Shown here piece by piece: positions 23,601 through 34,530 of a stretch of DNA of 64,000 nt. This stretch comes from Acanthosepion lycidas (Eukaryota > Mollusca > Cephalopoda > Sepiida > Sepiidae). Each line of letters begins with the position of its first letter. Position 1 is the stretch's first letter. The DNA lies in contig OZ010578.1 of the NCBI GenBank assembly GCA_963932145.1, positions 22,900,827 to 22,964,826 on the forward strand, given 5' to 3'. The position numbers were made by a program, and so were the translations under genes. The notes under the pieces are model-generated. The model did no database searches and had not been told where the DNA came from. It saw only the letters and a list, made by a program, of their open reading frames with translations.

Positions 23601-24780
23601 ATCTGTTAACAGTGTTTCCAGGGCAGCATTGTATATTTTCACGATGTGCTTGTTGGGATTTGTCATATGGATTTTCGGGAGCTGGTCTCTGTCTGACAAT
23701 TGTATGAAAGTTACTCTGCTGAGTACTTGGATGATGTCATTTTTCGCTTCGGTGATTTCAGCTTCGTGGTTTTCAAGGAATTCTAAATTAATGTACCTGG
23801 AGTCATCTTCAGTGACAATTTCTGGAGAACTAGAGGTTGTGTCTAAGGCAGAATCTTCGGTTTCATTTCCTGGGAGATGATTTCGTATTTCATTCGCTTT
23901 AGCGTCCACCTCATCCTCTGTCGCATTCTTTATTTCAACATTCGTCTCAACAGAGTTTGAGTGATGGGTCATAGTATTTTGCCTTATATCTAATTTTATC
24001 TTATCTATTTCTGCCTTTGAGAGTCTGTTGTTTCGCATGATATCTCTGCGGACATTGGCAATCATGTTTGGATTGAGGTTAGGTCTTATATCATTTCCCA
24101 CCATATTTCTCCATATTTGGTATGTTTGATTGGTGGTGTTCTTTGCTGGGTTTTCGAGTGCAGTGAAGAAGGATGTCATAACTTGTCGATACTCTTCGCG
24201 GCTCCATTTCATTCGTTTCATTTTTACTAGTCGATTTGGCATTGAGACACTTGGTCCAAGGTTGGCGATAATCCGGGTTTGGTGACCTAGTGTCTCTTCG
24301 TGTGTGGAAGTGTTTGTTCCAGTGACAGACTTTTCGACCTCAGACTGGTTCCTCTCTGCGGGACGCGGCCCTTGTTGTCCCGGTTGACGACCGATCCGGT
24401 ATGAGATATTATTCGTATTCATTGAAATTGGTAGAGAAGCGTTTTAACCTTGACCGCCAAGGGGTAATTTTGTTCAGATTACCAGCTTTAGGACGAGACT
24501 TGAAGAAGGTCCAAGAGCAAGACCAGATTTGAGATAGTGGGTTTATTAATATATCGAAGTTAAAAGTTCATAACAGTGTATGGTATTCAGTTGGGTAGAT
24601 AATACTAAGTTTTAACTTAGTATAAGTCCGAGAGACACCTCCAAGTGGGATAATTAGATTTCAGTATATAGACATAAAACAAAAAAAAATGGACACGGGT
24701 GTCCGCTTAAGGTCTGGGGTGTGGATTAAAACTTGAAATACAAGTTAAAAAAAAAAAAATTATTAGAGGAGAGAAAAGGG
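20608..24780 (-). mobile_element. R4/Dong-like non-LTR retrotransposon, near full length
   Basis: The element runs from a probable 5' UTR (about 24,780-24,423) through one pol frame to a 3' UTR ending in a TAA/TGA-rich tail at 20,608-20,640. A single ORF with C-terminal restriction-like endonuclease, and a TAA-type tail, fit the R4/Dong clade, some of which insert into TAA repeats. The exact 5' boundary is not visible. Confidence 0.8.
20743..24422 (-). pseudogene. pol of the R4/Dong-like LINE: RT + zinc knuckle + restriction-like endonuclease
   Basis: The start at 24,422 gives MNTNNISYRIG. The first ~300 codons are charged and lysine-rich. RT blocks follow: RPITCLSTTYKL, QQKGCSRGSYGC, AAWIDYRKAFDSVPHSW, then RRGIFQGDSLSPLLF and the catalytic YMDDLKLFAKD at about 22,295-22,260. 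Next come a C-terminal CRFC...H...C knuckle (about 21,315-21,260) and RPDIVIKG with LIDMAVPAD, the PD...D signature of the restriction-like nuclease (about 21,060-21,005). There are just two lesions: an in-frame TAA at 22,323-22,325, eleven codons before the YMDD methionine, and a one-base frameshift near 21,715-21,725. The frame is otherwise open over 1,220 codons, so the copy died recently. R2 or NeSL relatives are the main alternative assignment. Confidence 0.9.
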
Positions 24781-25165
24781 GACTGAAAAGCAAGGAATTA
24801 ACTTGAGACATTTTGATTTACAATCATATCAAACTAAAGGAAAAGTATCATTCAAAGATGCTACATTTACCATTTCTTACAACTTCGGAGCATGGCACAA
24901 GTGACTCTCCACAAATGTTCAATTTTCCGTCGACAACGACAGATACTTATCAAATTTTATGGGGTAGGCTGGACTTATACTACAGATTGGTAGGGGGAAT
25001 ATCGAAGAATTCATTAAACAGAGGGGTAGGAGCAAGGGAATAAAAGTTATACTTTTCCGGTCATCTCTCAACCTACTTGCCGCTGAAAGATATGTTTTAG
25101 AATATTCACTCAAAGAGATGATAGACAAAGGGCAGAGCATTGTAGGAAAATTACACCTGTAGCCA
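24781..25165. other. Unannotated stretch upstream of the LINE
   Basis: It may hold the distal 5' UTR of the LINE, but I see no boundary. A plus-strand frame at 24,813-25,043 is not recognised. Confidence 0.4.
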
Positions 25166-25166
25166 T

Positions 25167-25266
25167 GAAAAAAAAAAAAAAAAAAAAAACAGAAAACACA
25201 GATATAATACAGTATGATCCCTGTCAGTGTGGACATATCTACATGTACATTCAATATATATATATA

Positions 25267-25349
<83 letters not shown>

Positions 25350-25381
25350 GCAAACATGTACATATACACGCACCGACATTA

Positions 25382-25432
<51 letters not shown>
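25167..25432. repeat. Poly(A), (TA)n, (GA)n and (TTA)n tracts
   Basis: A run of about 22 A at 25,167-25,189, TA at about 25,254-25,318, GA at 25,319-25,345, and about 18 TTA triplets at 25,379-25,433. The TTA array is the kind of target that R4/Dong-like elements use. Confidence 0.95.
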
Positions 25433-25433
<1 letters not shown>

Positions 25434-25439
25434 GTAGCT

Positions 25440-26675
25440 TTCTCGGTTAGAAAGCGTAATCTGATTGTAGATCACAAATGCCGAGGACTCGACAGATTTT
25501 ACACTCTCATCATAGAGAGAAATGTATAAGAGTCGTACATAGAAATATATAGAATATAATTTTTAAAAAAGACATCAAATGAAATCCCTTATCGGTAAAA
25601 AGAAATTAATTAAATAGCAATTAATGGGAAAAAAACGCTATAATTTGAACAATCTAATCAATCGCAAGTAAATCGAAATATTTCAGCAACATTTGGTTGA
25701 AGAATCTTTTTAGCATGTTCAAAGAACACAGGATAAGACAAGATAAGGAGGGAATCATGCGCTAATAATACTACAATAGAAATAATACAAAAAGTAATAC
25801 AAAGTATAACCGATGGATATTTTGAATTTCAACGGCACAATTCACGTCAAACATTCGCTATACATAAAGGTAACCGCCGCGATCGGTGGCGAGTGATAAA
25901 AGCCGCTATTAGATCTTCTGTCAAGGCCTTTTATTTAAGACGCATAATTCTTTTGGCAGGGACTTAAATCTTTGCTGAGTTCTGAGAAAGGTGGATAATA
26001 TCTTATGACTGTAATGATGTTTCTGCCTTGAAGTGACATTGCTGCGTTGTCAGTGTATTTTCGCTTGTCAGCAACTTTATGGTAAGACGTTAATCCAAAA
26101 GCATTCTTCTTGGAAAAGACACTCTGGTAAATCAATAACGAATTTATGTTGAGTTAATATTTTTCCCCTTTTTTTCATATTCTTTGTTCTAATCTTCATT
26201 TAATCCAACCAATTTTCATATTATTCTCATTTACTGTTTGTTTCTACTTCTATCAAGTATTATTCTGCAAGTACACATCCTGTTCAATCTCTCTTTTAAT
26301 TTAACATTTCTTTTATCAAAACATTTAATTTAAATAATCAATTCTGCAGTTAAAGATCCTGTAGTGCGCCTTTTTTTTTTTAATTCCGACCATCAAAACT
26401 TTTTATTTATTTTTACCGTTTAGGTTTATCTCTCAAGACATTCCACAGGTACAATTCCTCTAGACTGAGCTTTATTTAAATTTGACCAATATTTAAACAA
26501 AACGTTTTATTCCTATGTTCTATTGTATTTCTAACAATCTTTTTTAACTGAAGTGCATATGTTGTGTACAAAATATTGGTCTCAAATATTGTATTATGCT
26601 TCAAATGTATAACCTCAATAACCAGGGAAGTATAACATATAATAATCCAAGCCCAAACATAAAATAAGTATTTGT
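25440..26675. other. Long stretch without recognised features
   Basis: AT-rich with several poly-T runs. I found no coding similarity and no repeat structure. Confidence 0.5.
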
Positions 26676-26783
26676 TTGTTTTTTGTTTTTTTGTTGTTTT
26701 GTTGTTGTTTTTTTTTTAGATTTTTCATAGTATTCAACTTTTATATTTCTACTTCAGGAACATGTAACTTTTGTTACAAAGGC

Positions 26784-26882
26784 TTATGCAAACGTGCATA
26801 TGTAACGAAAAAGTCTTTATGCAAAAGTACATATGTAACGAAAAAGTCTTTATGCAAACGTACATATGTAATGAAAAAGTCT
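26784..26882 (+). repeat. 33-bp minisatellite, three units
   Basis: Units begin at 26,784, 26,817 and 26,850, each TTATGCAAACGTRCATATGT followed by AACGAAAAAGTCT, with few changes. The period is a multiple of three, so a frame at 26,676-26,894 stays open and encodes three 11-residue repeats (CKRTYVTKKSL type). A hydrophobic, poly-T-derived N-terminus precedes them. I do not consider this proof of a gene. Confidence 0.9.
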
Positions 26883-26899
26883 TTCATTAAATAATAAAT

Positions 26900-27535
26900 A
26901 CTTTAATAATAAGCAATATATGATTGACGCTCAAACAAGAATTTGCGATTGTATGACGAACCATGGATGGGTTTCATTTTATGTGCTAAGAGAATCAAAT
27001 TCCCCTATCCCCATGTCCACTGTCATACAGACATTATAATACACGTAAGTCTTCTTTTTGTGAAAAGAGGCATGTGCCCACGTAGGACTGGAATACTCGG
27101 GACAAGAAGTTTTATTATGAACTGAATGAAAAGTAGGAATCCGTCAAGTACTGCAACATAAAACGAAACGAATAATCAAAGGGCGAAACGAATAAGAGAA
27201 AAAGAAGAGAATTCACATTTTGATCCAACCATTCCAAGAGAATGAATAAGAAAACGTAGTGGGCAAATACACAGGTCTTTACTTGAAGAACTAACACATA
27301 CTTAAATTCTGCTAATATTATTTTTACAGATACGATGCTACTTGCAAGAGAAACTCCCCCCCCCCAATTTCCCATTACGTTATTATACTTTTGTCCAGTG
27401 TAAAACTTAGATTTTCCGTACAATTATCAAAGCTAATAGATTGTGTTTAATTTGAAGGTTGTCGCAACATAATCATTCTCTCCTCCTTCTTGGGCACAGC
27501 TTATTAACTGAATCCGGCAGCAAGTTCTCTGATTG
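26900..27535. other. Unannotated stretch
   Basis: No recognisable coding sequence. It contains a C9-10 run at 27,357-27,366. Confidence 0.5.
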
Positions 27536-27539
27536 GGAG

Positions 27540-27850
27540 ATTGGAGGTTTTTAGGAGAGTGGAACTATCTCTTAATAGCTGTTGTTCCCAGGTACACCCT
27601 GACCTGAACAAAAGCAAAACACTATGAAAGTATAGATACATTTTTATAGTAAAAATACTAGCAATATATTTTTATATACAAAAATTACCAATACATATTT
27701 ATAGTAATTTGACAAATATATTTTATCCTTAGTTCAAGACACAGAATTACGTTCAAAATATGTCATAAAATTGGGTTCCAAATATGTAGATTTCGGTGTT
27801 AAATAACCCATATAGCTGTTGATATACCGCTAATGAAAACCAAGCAACTC
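27540..27850 (+). repeat. Dispersed repeat shared with 38,200-38,470
   Basis: The phrase TGTTCCCAGGTACACCCTGACC, an ACACTATGAAAGTATA phrase and a terminal GTTGATATACCG recur in the same order at 38,245-38,462. A piece of the same 3' part is at about 28,090-28,130. No coding capacity is seen. It is probably a SINE or other short non-autonomous element whose head I cannot define. Confidence 0.6.
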
Positions 27851-27859
27851 AACAACATG

Positions 27860-28425
27860 AGATAACTCTTTCATAGTATTATACCACACATCATACAATT
27901 TCTTAAATTAAACTGTATTCCGAAATATAATTTCAACAATACTACAACATAAAAACGCACTTATCACCACCTCTAGTAATTATGTCCACGTAAGCATGTG
28001 TATGCACAAAAGCTGAACATTATCTACCATGTATTCAATTGTGAAAGCAGAATAATATATTTATTAATTTAAAACACTGGATAAAATTAAATTTCGGCAT
28101 TAAATGACCCATAAGTTGTTGATATGCTGTTAAACAAAGAAATCAAATCACAGCTTAGTAAATAAATTTGACATTTTTCTCAGGTATATATTTATATAGA
28201 TACGCACGTATATTTCTATTCGTTTTCCTATTATATTGTCTATAACATTTCTGAAAGATGTTTAAACAAATCTTTTATCCACTATCAATACAGTAGTTAC
28301 TTTTAGTAGCAGCTGTAGTAGCACTCGTCATAGTATGAAGTGGAGACAGGATAGTAGCGAATGTATTTTATTAATATCCCTTCTCTTCCTTTCTGTACCA
28401 AAAAGGTTTGAACAAAATGGAAGTT
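27860..28425. other. Unannotated AT-rich stretch
   Basis: Apart from the repeat fragment near 28,090-28,130 nothing is recognised. Confidence 0.5.
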
Positions 28426-28429
28426 CATT

Positions 28430-28600
28430 TCTCTTCGACGAAGAGAACTTCGAGCGATCAGACAATGTACGTCACGCGGCGATATTGTGCATCGGTCCAT
28501 GAACAAGCACGCGCGTAAGAACAATCGCCAACACCTGTGGCGGCCATATTTTTTTTTAGTTACTCTCCGCACGCTATGTGTAACGTTAGAGTCTCATCTC
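28430..28600. other. Small CpG-rich island, possible promoter or exon
   Basis: A short stretch with GTCACGCGGCGATATTG and AGCACGCGCGTAAG is clearly richer in CpG than its surroundings. Read on the minus strand it contains ATGGCCGCCACAGG near 28,545. It could be a host 5' exon or promoter, or a fragment of an element. I cannot decide from sequence alone. Confidence 0.25.
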
Positions 28601-28954
28601 CACTCTAATTTAAAGTTTTGACTTTGGTTATTCTATTTTTTTTCTATACCTTTTTATGCATCAAGATATAAACTTAGAGAAGAAAGTCATGGATAAGATT
28701 TTTGTATGAATGCCGCAACAAAATCTTTTATAGATGAACGCTGATGATAATTTGAGTTTAAAACACATTCACACTGATGTCGTTTCAAAGGTTGTCTCTT
28801 TTGAAAGGAAGAAAGAACAAAAAAGTTTACTTTAGATTACTGTATAATAAAAGGTAGCATTAAAATAAAAATGTCCAAAAATGAATTCACAGCATAGCAA
28901 CACAAACTTTCTATTTCGAACATTTACATATATTTTACAAGATTTGTGCATTTC

Positions 28955-29150
28955 AGCATGTTGTAATGGTTATCAGGCTTGTCTTGCTAAATCAGAAAAG
29001 TGATTTCAGTCCTCACTGAGCACTCTACATTTTCGGCTTTTTGCCACATCTAAGCTACACTTAGAGAATCTTTTACCGTTTCAATTGAAGCAATAAATAA
29101 CTATATTTTATAAGATTTTAAGTCGGGAATAACAACTATTCATAGAAGCC
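28955..29150 (+). mobile_element. tRNA-derived SINE, second copy
   Basis: It shares the TTGTAATGGTTA A-box region and the TTGCCACATCTAAGC body with 14,946-15,140. The B box (GATTTCAGTCCTC) is more decayed. Confidence 0.65.
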
Positions 29151-29160
29151 GGTTCAACTA

Positions 29161-30049
29161 TATGATACACATGATTTATACTTTAAGGAAATTAAACTAT
29201 GTAAAAAATCTTGTTTGTGGTACAAAATTTAATTATTAGGTTGGTGCAAAAATAATGACGTAATAATGTCGTTTTTTGACGTATTTTTTAACGTCAAAAA
29301 ACGACATTATTACGTCATTATTTTTGCACCAACCTAATATATGATACACATGATTTATACTTTAAGGAAATTAAACTATGTAAAAAATCTTGTTTGTGGT
29401 ACAAAATTTAATTATTAGGTTGGTGCAAAAATAATGACGTAATAATGTCGTTTTTTGACGTTTAACGTCAAAAAACGACATTATTACGTCATTATTTTTG
29501 CACCAACCTAATATATGATACACATGATTTATACTTTAAGGAAATTAAACTACGTAAAAAATGTCGTTTGTGGTACAAAATTTAATTATTAGGTTGGTGC
29601 AAAAATAATAACGTAATAATGTCGTTTTTTGACGTATTTTTTAACGTCAAAAAACGACATTATTACGTCATTATTTTTGCACCAACCTAATATATGATAC
29701 ACATGATTTATACTTTAAGGAAATTAAACTATGTAAAAAATCTTGTTTGTGGTACAAAATTTAATTATTAGGTTGGTGCAAAAATAATGACGTAATAATG
29801 TCGTTTTTTGACGTATTTTTTAACGTCAAAAAACGACATTATTACGTCATTATTTTTGCACCAACCTAATATATGATACACATGATTTATACTTTAAGGA
29901 AATTAAGCTATGTAAAAAATCTTGTTTGTGGTACAAAATTTAATTATTAGGTTGGTGCAAAAATAATGACGTAATAATGTCTTTTTTGGCGTATTTTTAA
30001 CGTCAAAAAACGACATTATTACGTCATTATTTTTGCACTAACCTAATAA
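29161..30049. repeat. Five-unit tandem array, each unit = 75-bp flank + palindromic MITE
   Basis: Units start at 29,161, 29,340, 29,514, 29,693 and 29,872 (spacings 179, 174, 179, 179). Each has a 75-base AT-rich flank (TATGATACACATGATTTA...), TA, a ~102-base MITE beginning TTAGGTTGGTGCAAAAAT, and TA. MITE arms in the first four units are 47 bases and essentially perfect around a 6-8 base loop. Unit 2 lacks five loop bases, and unit 5 has a few changes. One insertion followed by tandem duplication of insertion plus flank explains the structure. Confidence 0.97.
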
Positions 30050-30159
30050 CACAATGAAAACATACATAATAAAAGGTGCAAAAGAAAACTAGAACTCCAG
30101 TAGTTGGCGATAAAAGTAAAATACTCATTAATATATATTTTAATATTAATTTTGGATGT

Positions 30160-30475
30160 GTAAATTACTTTCTCGGGTAGTTTGTAACACGTTTATTTAT
30201 CAACTCTCAGTTGCGTCTCTGTCCTGGGCAGAGTCTGCTCAGTGGCGCCTCCGTCAGAGGACAGACTCGCTACTGACGAAAATTATACTGAGGCGCCCAG
30301 TCATGAGGAACAGCTGTGCCATCTCATTTGCACCAGACAGAGGGATCGGTGCTCGCATCGAGGCTAGCGCAACCGACGGTTGCAGGGGCTGCGGGCAGTT
30401 GTCCGCGCTCGGGTTCCCCACATTAAATCGACCTTGTGTCACAACCCCATCTCGCGGGAGTTGAGTAAATACAAA
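30160..30475. other. GC-rich block of unknown nature
   Basis: About 310 bases rich in GC and CpG (TCGAGGCTAGCGCAACCGAC, CCCATCTCGCGGGAG) inside AT-rich sequence. Open frames exist on both strands (30,156-30,464 and 30,254-30,442), but neither product is recognised. A solo LTR or a processed fragment is possible. Confidence 0.35.
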
Positions 30476-30479
30476 TTTT

Positions 30480-31085
30480 GTATTAATAATAATTATTCGT
30501 CGTCTACCAACATTACTATGCAGTCAATGCCATCGGCCCTTCCATACAAAAATTGATCTACTTAGACATCAACGCGATCATTAGAAAGGAAGCGACCTGA
30601 AAAGAAGAAATAAATTCTTAGATACGAGATGAAGGCGACAAATTATTATCTTAATTTTAATTGTTTGTATTATTTTAATTTTTTTATGTTTACTGAGAAT
30701 TTTTTTTGTATATTGAAAAGTAGTATGTTGCCCTGTTTTTCAATTGCATGGTGAATATGACTAATTTGGGAAGTGAATGTTTAAAATTAGACTATATCAT
30801 ATGCAAATATTTACTTTTCAGAAATCTTACTTTACTAAGCTTATATATGCCAGTTTTTGATATCTATGAATATCTATGAATATAAAAAAAATGAGATACA
30901 AAACTCTTGGGTATCTTCCCTTATTGGCTACGGATATGAAATGTCTTGCTTCTGAAGTATTCCTTGTTACGTATGGGGGGGAAAAAATTTCATCTTTTAT
31001 GTTTTTTGTTTTTTGTTTTTGTTTTTTTTTTGTTTTTGAGCTAAAACATATTTCCGCTACGCATTCAATCGCTAGTTCTTCCTAA
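30480..31085. other. Unannotated AT-rich stretch
   Basis: No feature recognised. It contains G- and T-homopolymer runs near 30,976-31,033. Confidence 0.5.
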
Positions 31086-31099
31086 AAAGCGGACACGGG

Positions 31100-32050
31100 A
31101 AAGTCTTATAAATCTGACAATTATCTACGCCTGCCTCAAAAACAAATCCAGTGTCGCTGACAAAACTAACATGACCGTTTGTCTCGAAAATGACCTCCAA
31201 TCGGTTGTGGACTGGGGCAGGAATTGGCTGGTTAACTTTAATGCCTCAAAAACAAAACTGCTCTCTATTACTCACCACAGAGAACCATCCCTGACCTCCA
31301 TTAGAATGTCTGACGCCCAACTCCAAGAGAGCACCTCTTTGCGACTGCTCGGTCTCACATTGACTGCTGACCTGAGATGGTACAAATACATTGAGTCAAT
31401 AGCTTCGTTTAGAGCTTCGTTTAGAGCAAGAAAAGTTGGCTTCCTGTGCCCCGCCAGGAAATTTTTCTCGCCGGAGTCGATCCTTCAAATCTACAAATCA
31501 ACCATTCGCCCTTGCATTGGGTATTGCTGTCATATATGGTCTGGAGCCCCTTCTGTTTGTCTCAATGTCCTTGATAAAATCCTGGGACATATATGCAATG
31601 TCATTGCCCCTGATCTCGCATCTCGTCTGCAGTCACTCTCTCACAAACGTACCGTCGCCTCCCTCTGTCTTTTTTACAAATACTTTCACGGTAACTGCTC
31701 CGATGAGCTGCTTTCGCTGGTTCCCAGACTTCATGAATTTATGCGTTCAACTAGGCTGGCATCTCGCTCTCACCCTTTCACTGTCGAAACTGTTAAATAT
31801 AGCCGTCTCTTCTACTCCAGTGGCTTCATGTCTCGCACTTCTCGCCTGTGGAACTCCCCCTTTTCCTGTTTCCCTGATAGCTATAATCTCCAACTATTCA
31901 AATGTAATGTCAGTCGACGTCTCCAGATGCCTTGATCTATCCCCTATCCTTCTCTTCATCCTTTCCTCAATCACTCTTATTTGCTCTAGCTAAAAATCTC
32001 TGTAACCCCTTGCGTGTTAGTGGCTTCCCGCCTTGCTTTGGGTGAAACGC
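31100..32050 (+). pseudogene. 5'-truncated LINE (jockey/CR1-like), open C-terminal frame
   Basis: The frame 31,171-31,935 (254 codons) encodes the RT thumb and C-terminal region: DLQSVVDWGRNWLVNFNASK, TKLLSITHHREP, RLLGLTLTADLRW, IRPCIGYCCHIWSGAP, ASLCLFYKYFHGNCSDELL, and the end SRLWNSP...CFPDSYNLQLFK. The frame is open upstream to about 31,130, but the catalytic YADD is missing, so it cannot retrotranspose. A six-residue duplication (FRASFRA) interrupts the middle. The 3' UTR runs to a terminal AAACGCTTAAAAAAATT at about 32,045. This is the best preserved member of the family whose scraps lie at 9.05, 18.4, 34.1, 51.5 and 53.2 kb. Confidence 0.88.
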
Positions 32051-33510
32051 TTAAAAAAATTTAGTAAATTTGGCAATGTAAGAAATTTCTGCTGCTTCCT
32101 CGGGTAAGATAATATCTTGTGATAGTTGTTTCTCGAAATGCTTATTCGTTTATTTTTCTCCGTCATTGTGACAAGGCTGGGATTAGATATTTCCCTAAAA
32201 TGTATAAAAATGGCAGAGACCGCCATTTCTTTTTCTTTTTACTTTAGGAGATTATTATGATGTAAGTATGAATATTGTCGACTAGAAATCGAACCCGTCG
32301 CACGAAAGAAAAAAATTCAAAGCAAGATATATTATTTTTACCTTATATATTTCACCTTTTTTATAGAAAGCAGATGAGACTGTCTTGAATATATATCAGG
32401 ATAAACGAGTTAGAAAACATGCTAAATGGAGATAATAGCCTGAAGATATAATGAACCGGACCACCCAGAAAACCGTTGGGTTACTTTTAAAAGCACATTC
32501 ATTATACAAAATGATGAGGTAACAATATCATCAATTTTATTATTAATTGCACATATTTTAATTTATATTTAAAGACGACGAGATAAAGTTTATTATCTCC
32601 TTCTGCTTCATAGTTATCACGTGAAAATCTAGAGACGTAGCTTAAAACATGTGTAGTCTTTTTCAAAATAACTTTTTTTGTTAATTATTAGTTAATAATA
32701 ATGCTTTTTTTTCGGTCAGAAAAAGGATGAAAAAAGTATCCAAAAGGTCTTAATGCAAATATACCATGATTTAAAGTATAAAAATAATTCATTTTACTAT
32801 ATAAACAGATATATATTTTGCTTCTTTACATTAAAAGAGAAATTTCTTCCATAAAATATACTTTGAATACAAAATAAAAGGTACGTTTACTGTTCCATTG
32901 GGCCTCATAGTTAACACATTGTGTGAAAATTTGGAGTAAAACTTAAACAGGTGTAGTCTTTTTTTTTAAATAAGTATATGTTTATTATACATAATTGTTT
33001 CTCTCACACATTTATTTCAAAATAACTAAAGGCATCAAATCAGCGTGTATCTATCCATTTATTTACTATCTAGTCAAGTGACACATGTAGCCTCTTCACC
33101 TTCCAAGAATCTTTTTATGAAAAAAATGTCTAATGTAGTGCAATGAATTATATAAATAGGTGTTGTGTTATGCATATTTAAATTTATTTAATAATGTTGG
33201 TAGAATAGATTATGAATGTTTATTACTTTTCACATGCATAATAGTTGGATTATAATAGCCAATTGATTCTTTATATATGTGGATTGATATAAGAAGGTGT
33301 CTAAAAAACAAATACTGAATTCCTATTGAAATTACAATAAAAAACAGAAAAATAGTCCTAGCTAAACAACCCCTTATCTAATGTTATTGAAATGTCATAC
33401 TGCATTCTGCAGAGGTTCAAGATAAAATAGTCACATAAATTGGATAGGGTATTATGTATCATTTAAGTTACATCTCGAAAACATACATACATATAAGATT
33501 AGCCTTTTAG
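32051..33510. other. AT-rich stretch with one diverged direct repeat
   Basis: A phrase of about 75 bases (CATAGTTATCACGTGAAAAT ... GTGTAGTCTTTTT) at about 32,605-32,680 recurs at about 32,905-32,985. Nothing else is recognised. Confidence 0.5.
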
Positions 33511-33885
33511 TATCTGACTATATTTCTGAGATGAGCTATTATGTACACTATTTACATTATTCGGACTATTGTCCTTATCTTTGTCGCGATGTTTATCACA
33601 ACGTTTCGGCCGTTGTACGCTCTGGCCTTCTTCAGTATCTGTCTATATTTTTGAGATGAGGTATTATGTATACTATTTACATTATTCGGACTACTGTCCT
33701 CGTCTTTTTCGCCATATTTATCACAACTTCTCGGCCGTTGTATGCTCCGGCCTTCTTCAGTATCTGTCTATGTTTCTGAGATGAGGTATTATGTATACTG
33801 TTTACATTATTCGGACTATTGTCCTCATCTTTGTCGCCATATTTATTACAACGTTTCGGCCGTTGTACGCTCCGGCCTTCTTCAG
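33511..33885 (-). repeat. Three head-to-tail 125-bp units of the composite SINE tail
   Basis: Units start at 33,511, 33,636 and 33,761, exactly 125 bases apart. In minus sense each begins CTGAAGAAGGCCGGAGCG, then ACAACGGCCGAAACGTTG (the middle unit reads GAGAAG instead of GAAACG), then GGACAATAGTCC (a hairpin), and ends AGACAGATA. GGCCG and CGGCC can form a 5-bp stem between a hammerhead-like core and GAAAC. The third unit joins the SINE body at 33,886. Confidence 0.95.
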
Positions 33886-34112
33886 ATGGTTGGAATGTCG
33901 AACTGAGCCATTTATTTCGCTTGCTGGAGTAGACTGTTCTAGTTCCACGTGCCATGTTTAGTGGGTGTCATTTATCAGTTATCTTCTGTTAATTTTCCCT
34001 CTGAAAGTTCTCCACTGCCTTAACCGGGTATTGAACTCACACTCTTTGGGTCCTGTCACTGGATCTAACTAACGCCATTATCCACTGTGCCATGTTTCCT
34101 TGAGGGAAAAGT
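33886..34112 (-). mobile_element. Composite SINE body and tRNA-like head
   Basis: In minus sense the B-box-like GAGTTCAATACCC is at about 34,021-34,033 and the A box TGGCACAGTGG at about 34,081-34,091. The body matches the plus-strand copy at 19,191-19,400. Together with the three tail units this is the longest copy in the window. Confidence 0.85.
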
Positions 34113-34530
34113 CATAATCGATTACATTGCAGCTCCTTCTTTGGATTTTGTTAAGAACCTTGAGATGAACATCAGGGGTACCAGACCAGATAGGTACATT
34201 TGTAGATATGTAGGATGGACTAGAAACCATTGACTACACCAGCTGTTGATTTGCAATTACTTCAAGATGATGCACTGCATATTTACATCGTAAAATTTCG
34301 TATATTGAGACTCAATCTTATTTTTATTTAGGTGTTTTCAAATGTTGCCAAATATTTTTTCTCATAGTGCTATTTTCATGAAAGTATTTTTTTCAGATTT
34401 TTTAGTCACATATATTTAAAGGAAAATGACTTCAAAAAGAAGTTGTTGAAAATTTCTTTGAGAATTCGTAATTCGCAAATCTCCACGGACAGATTAAAAC
34501 AAAGATACAAAACGCTTAGCCGCTGAGTGT
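34113..34530 (-). repeat. LINE-derived segment, inverted copy of 18.6-19.2 kb
   Basis: 34,113-34,310 is the reverse complement of about 18,985-19,190, and 34,310-34,530 of about 18,645-18,865, with the intervening ~120 bases missing. It joins the SINE head at the same breakpoint (TCCTTGAGGGAAAA). Confidence 0.85.

Noticed and set aside
23329-23880. 183-codon plus-strand frame
   Set aside because: It lies entirely antisense to the well supported LINE pol on the minus strand.
31436-31993. 185-codon frame overlapping the LINE at 31.1 kb
   Set aside because: It is an alternative frame of a sequence whose other frame carries clear LINE motifs.
33511-33885. Reading the 125-bp array as a CRISPR array
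   Set aside because: The whole unit is repeated with no variable spacers, the region is eukaryotic, and the unit belongs to a dispersed SINE family.
33511-33885. Calling the 125-bp unit a complete hammerhead ribozyme
   Set aside because: Core and stem II are present, but I found no stem III with a UH cleavage site and no stem I partner, either in a single unit or across unit borders.
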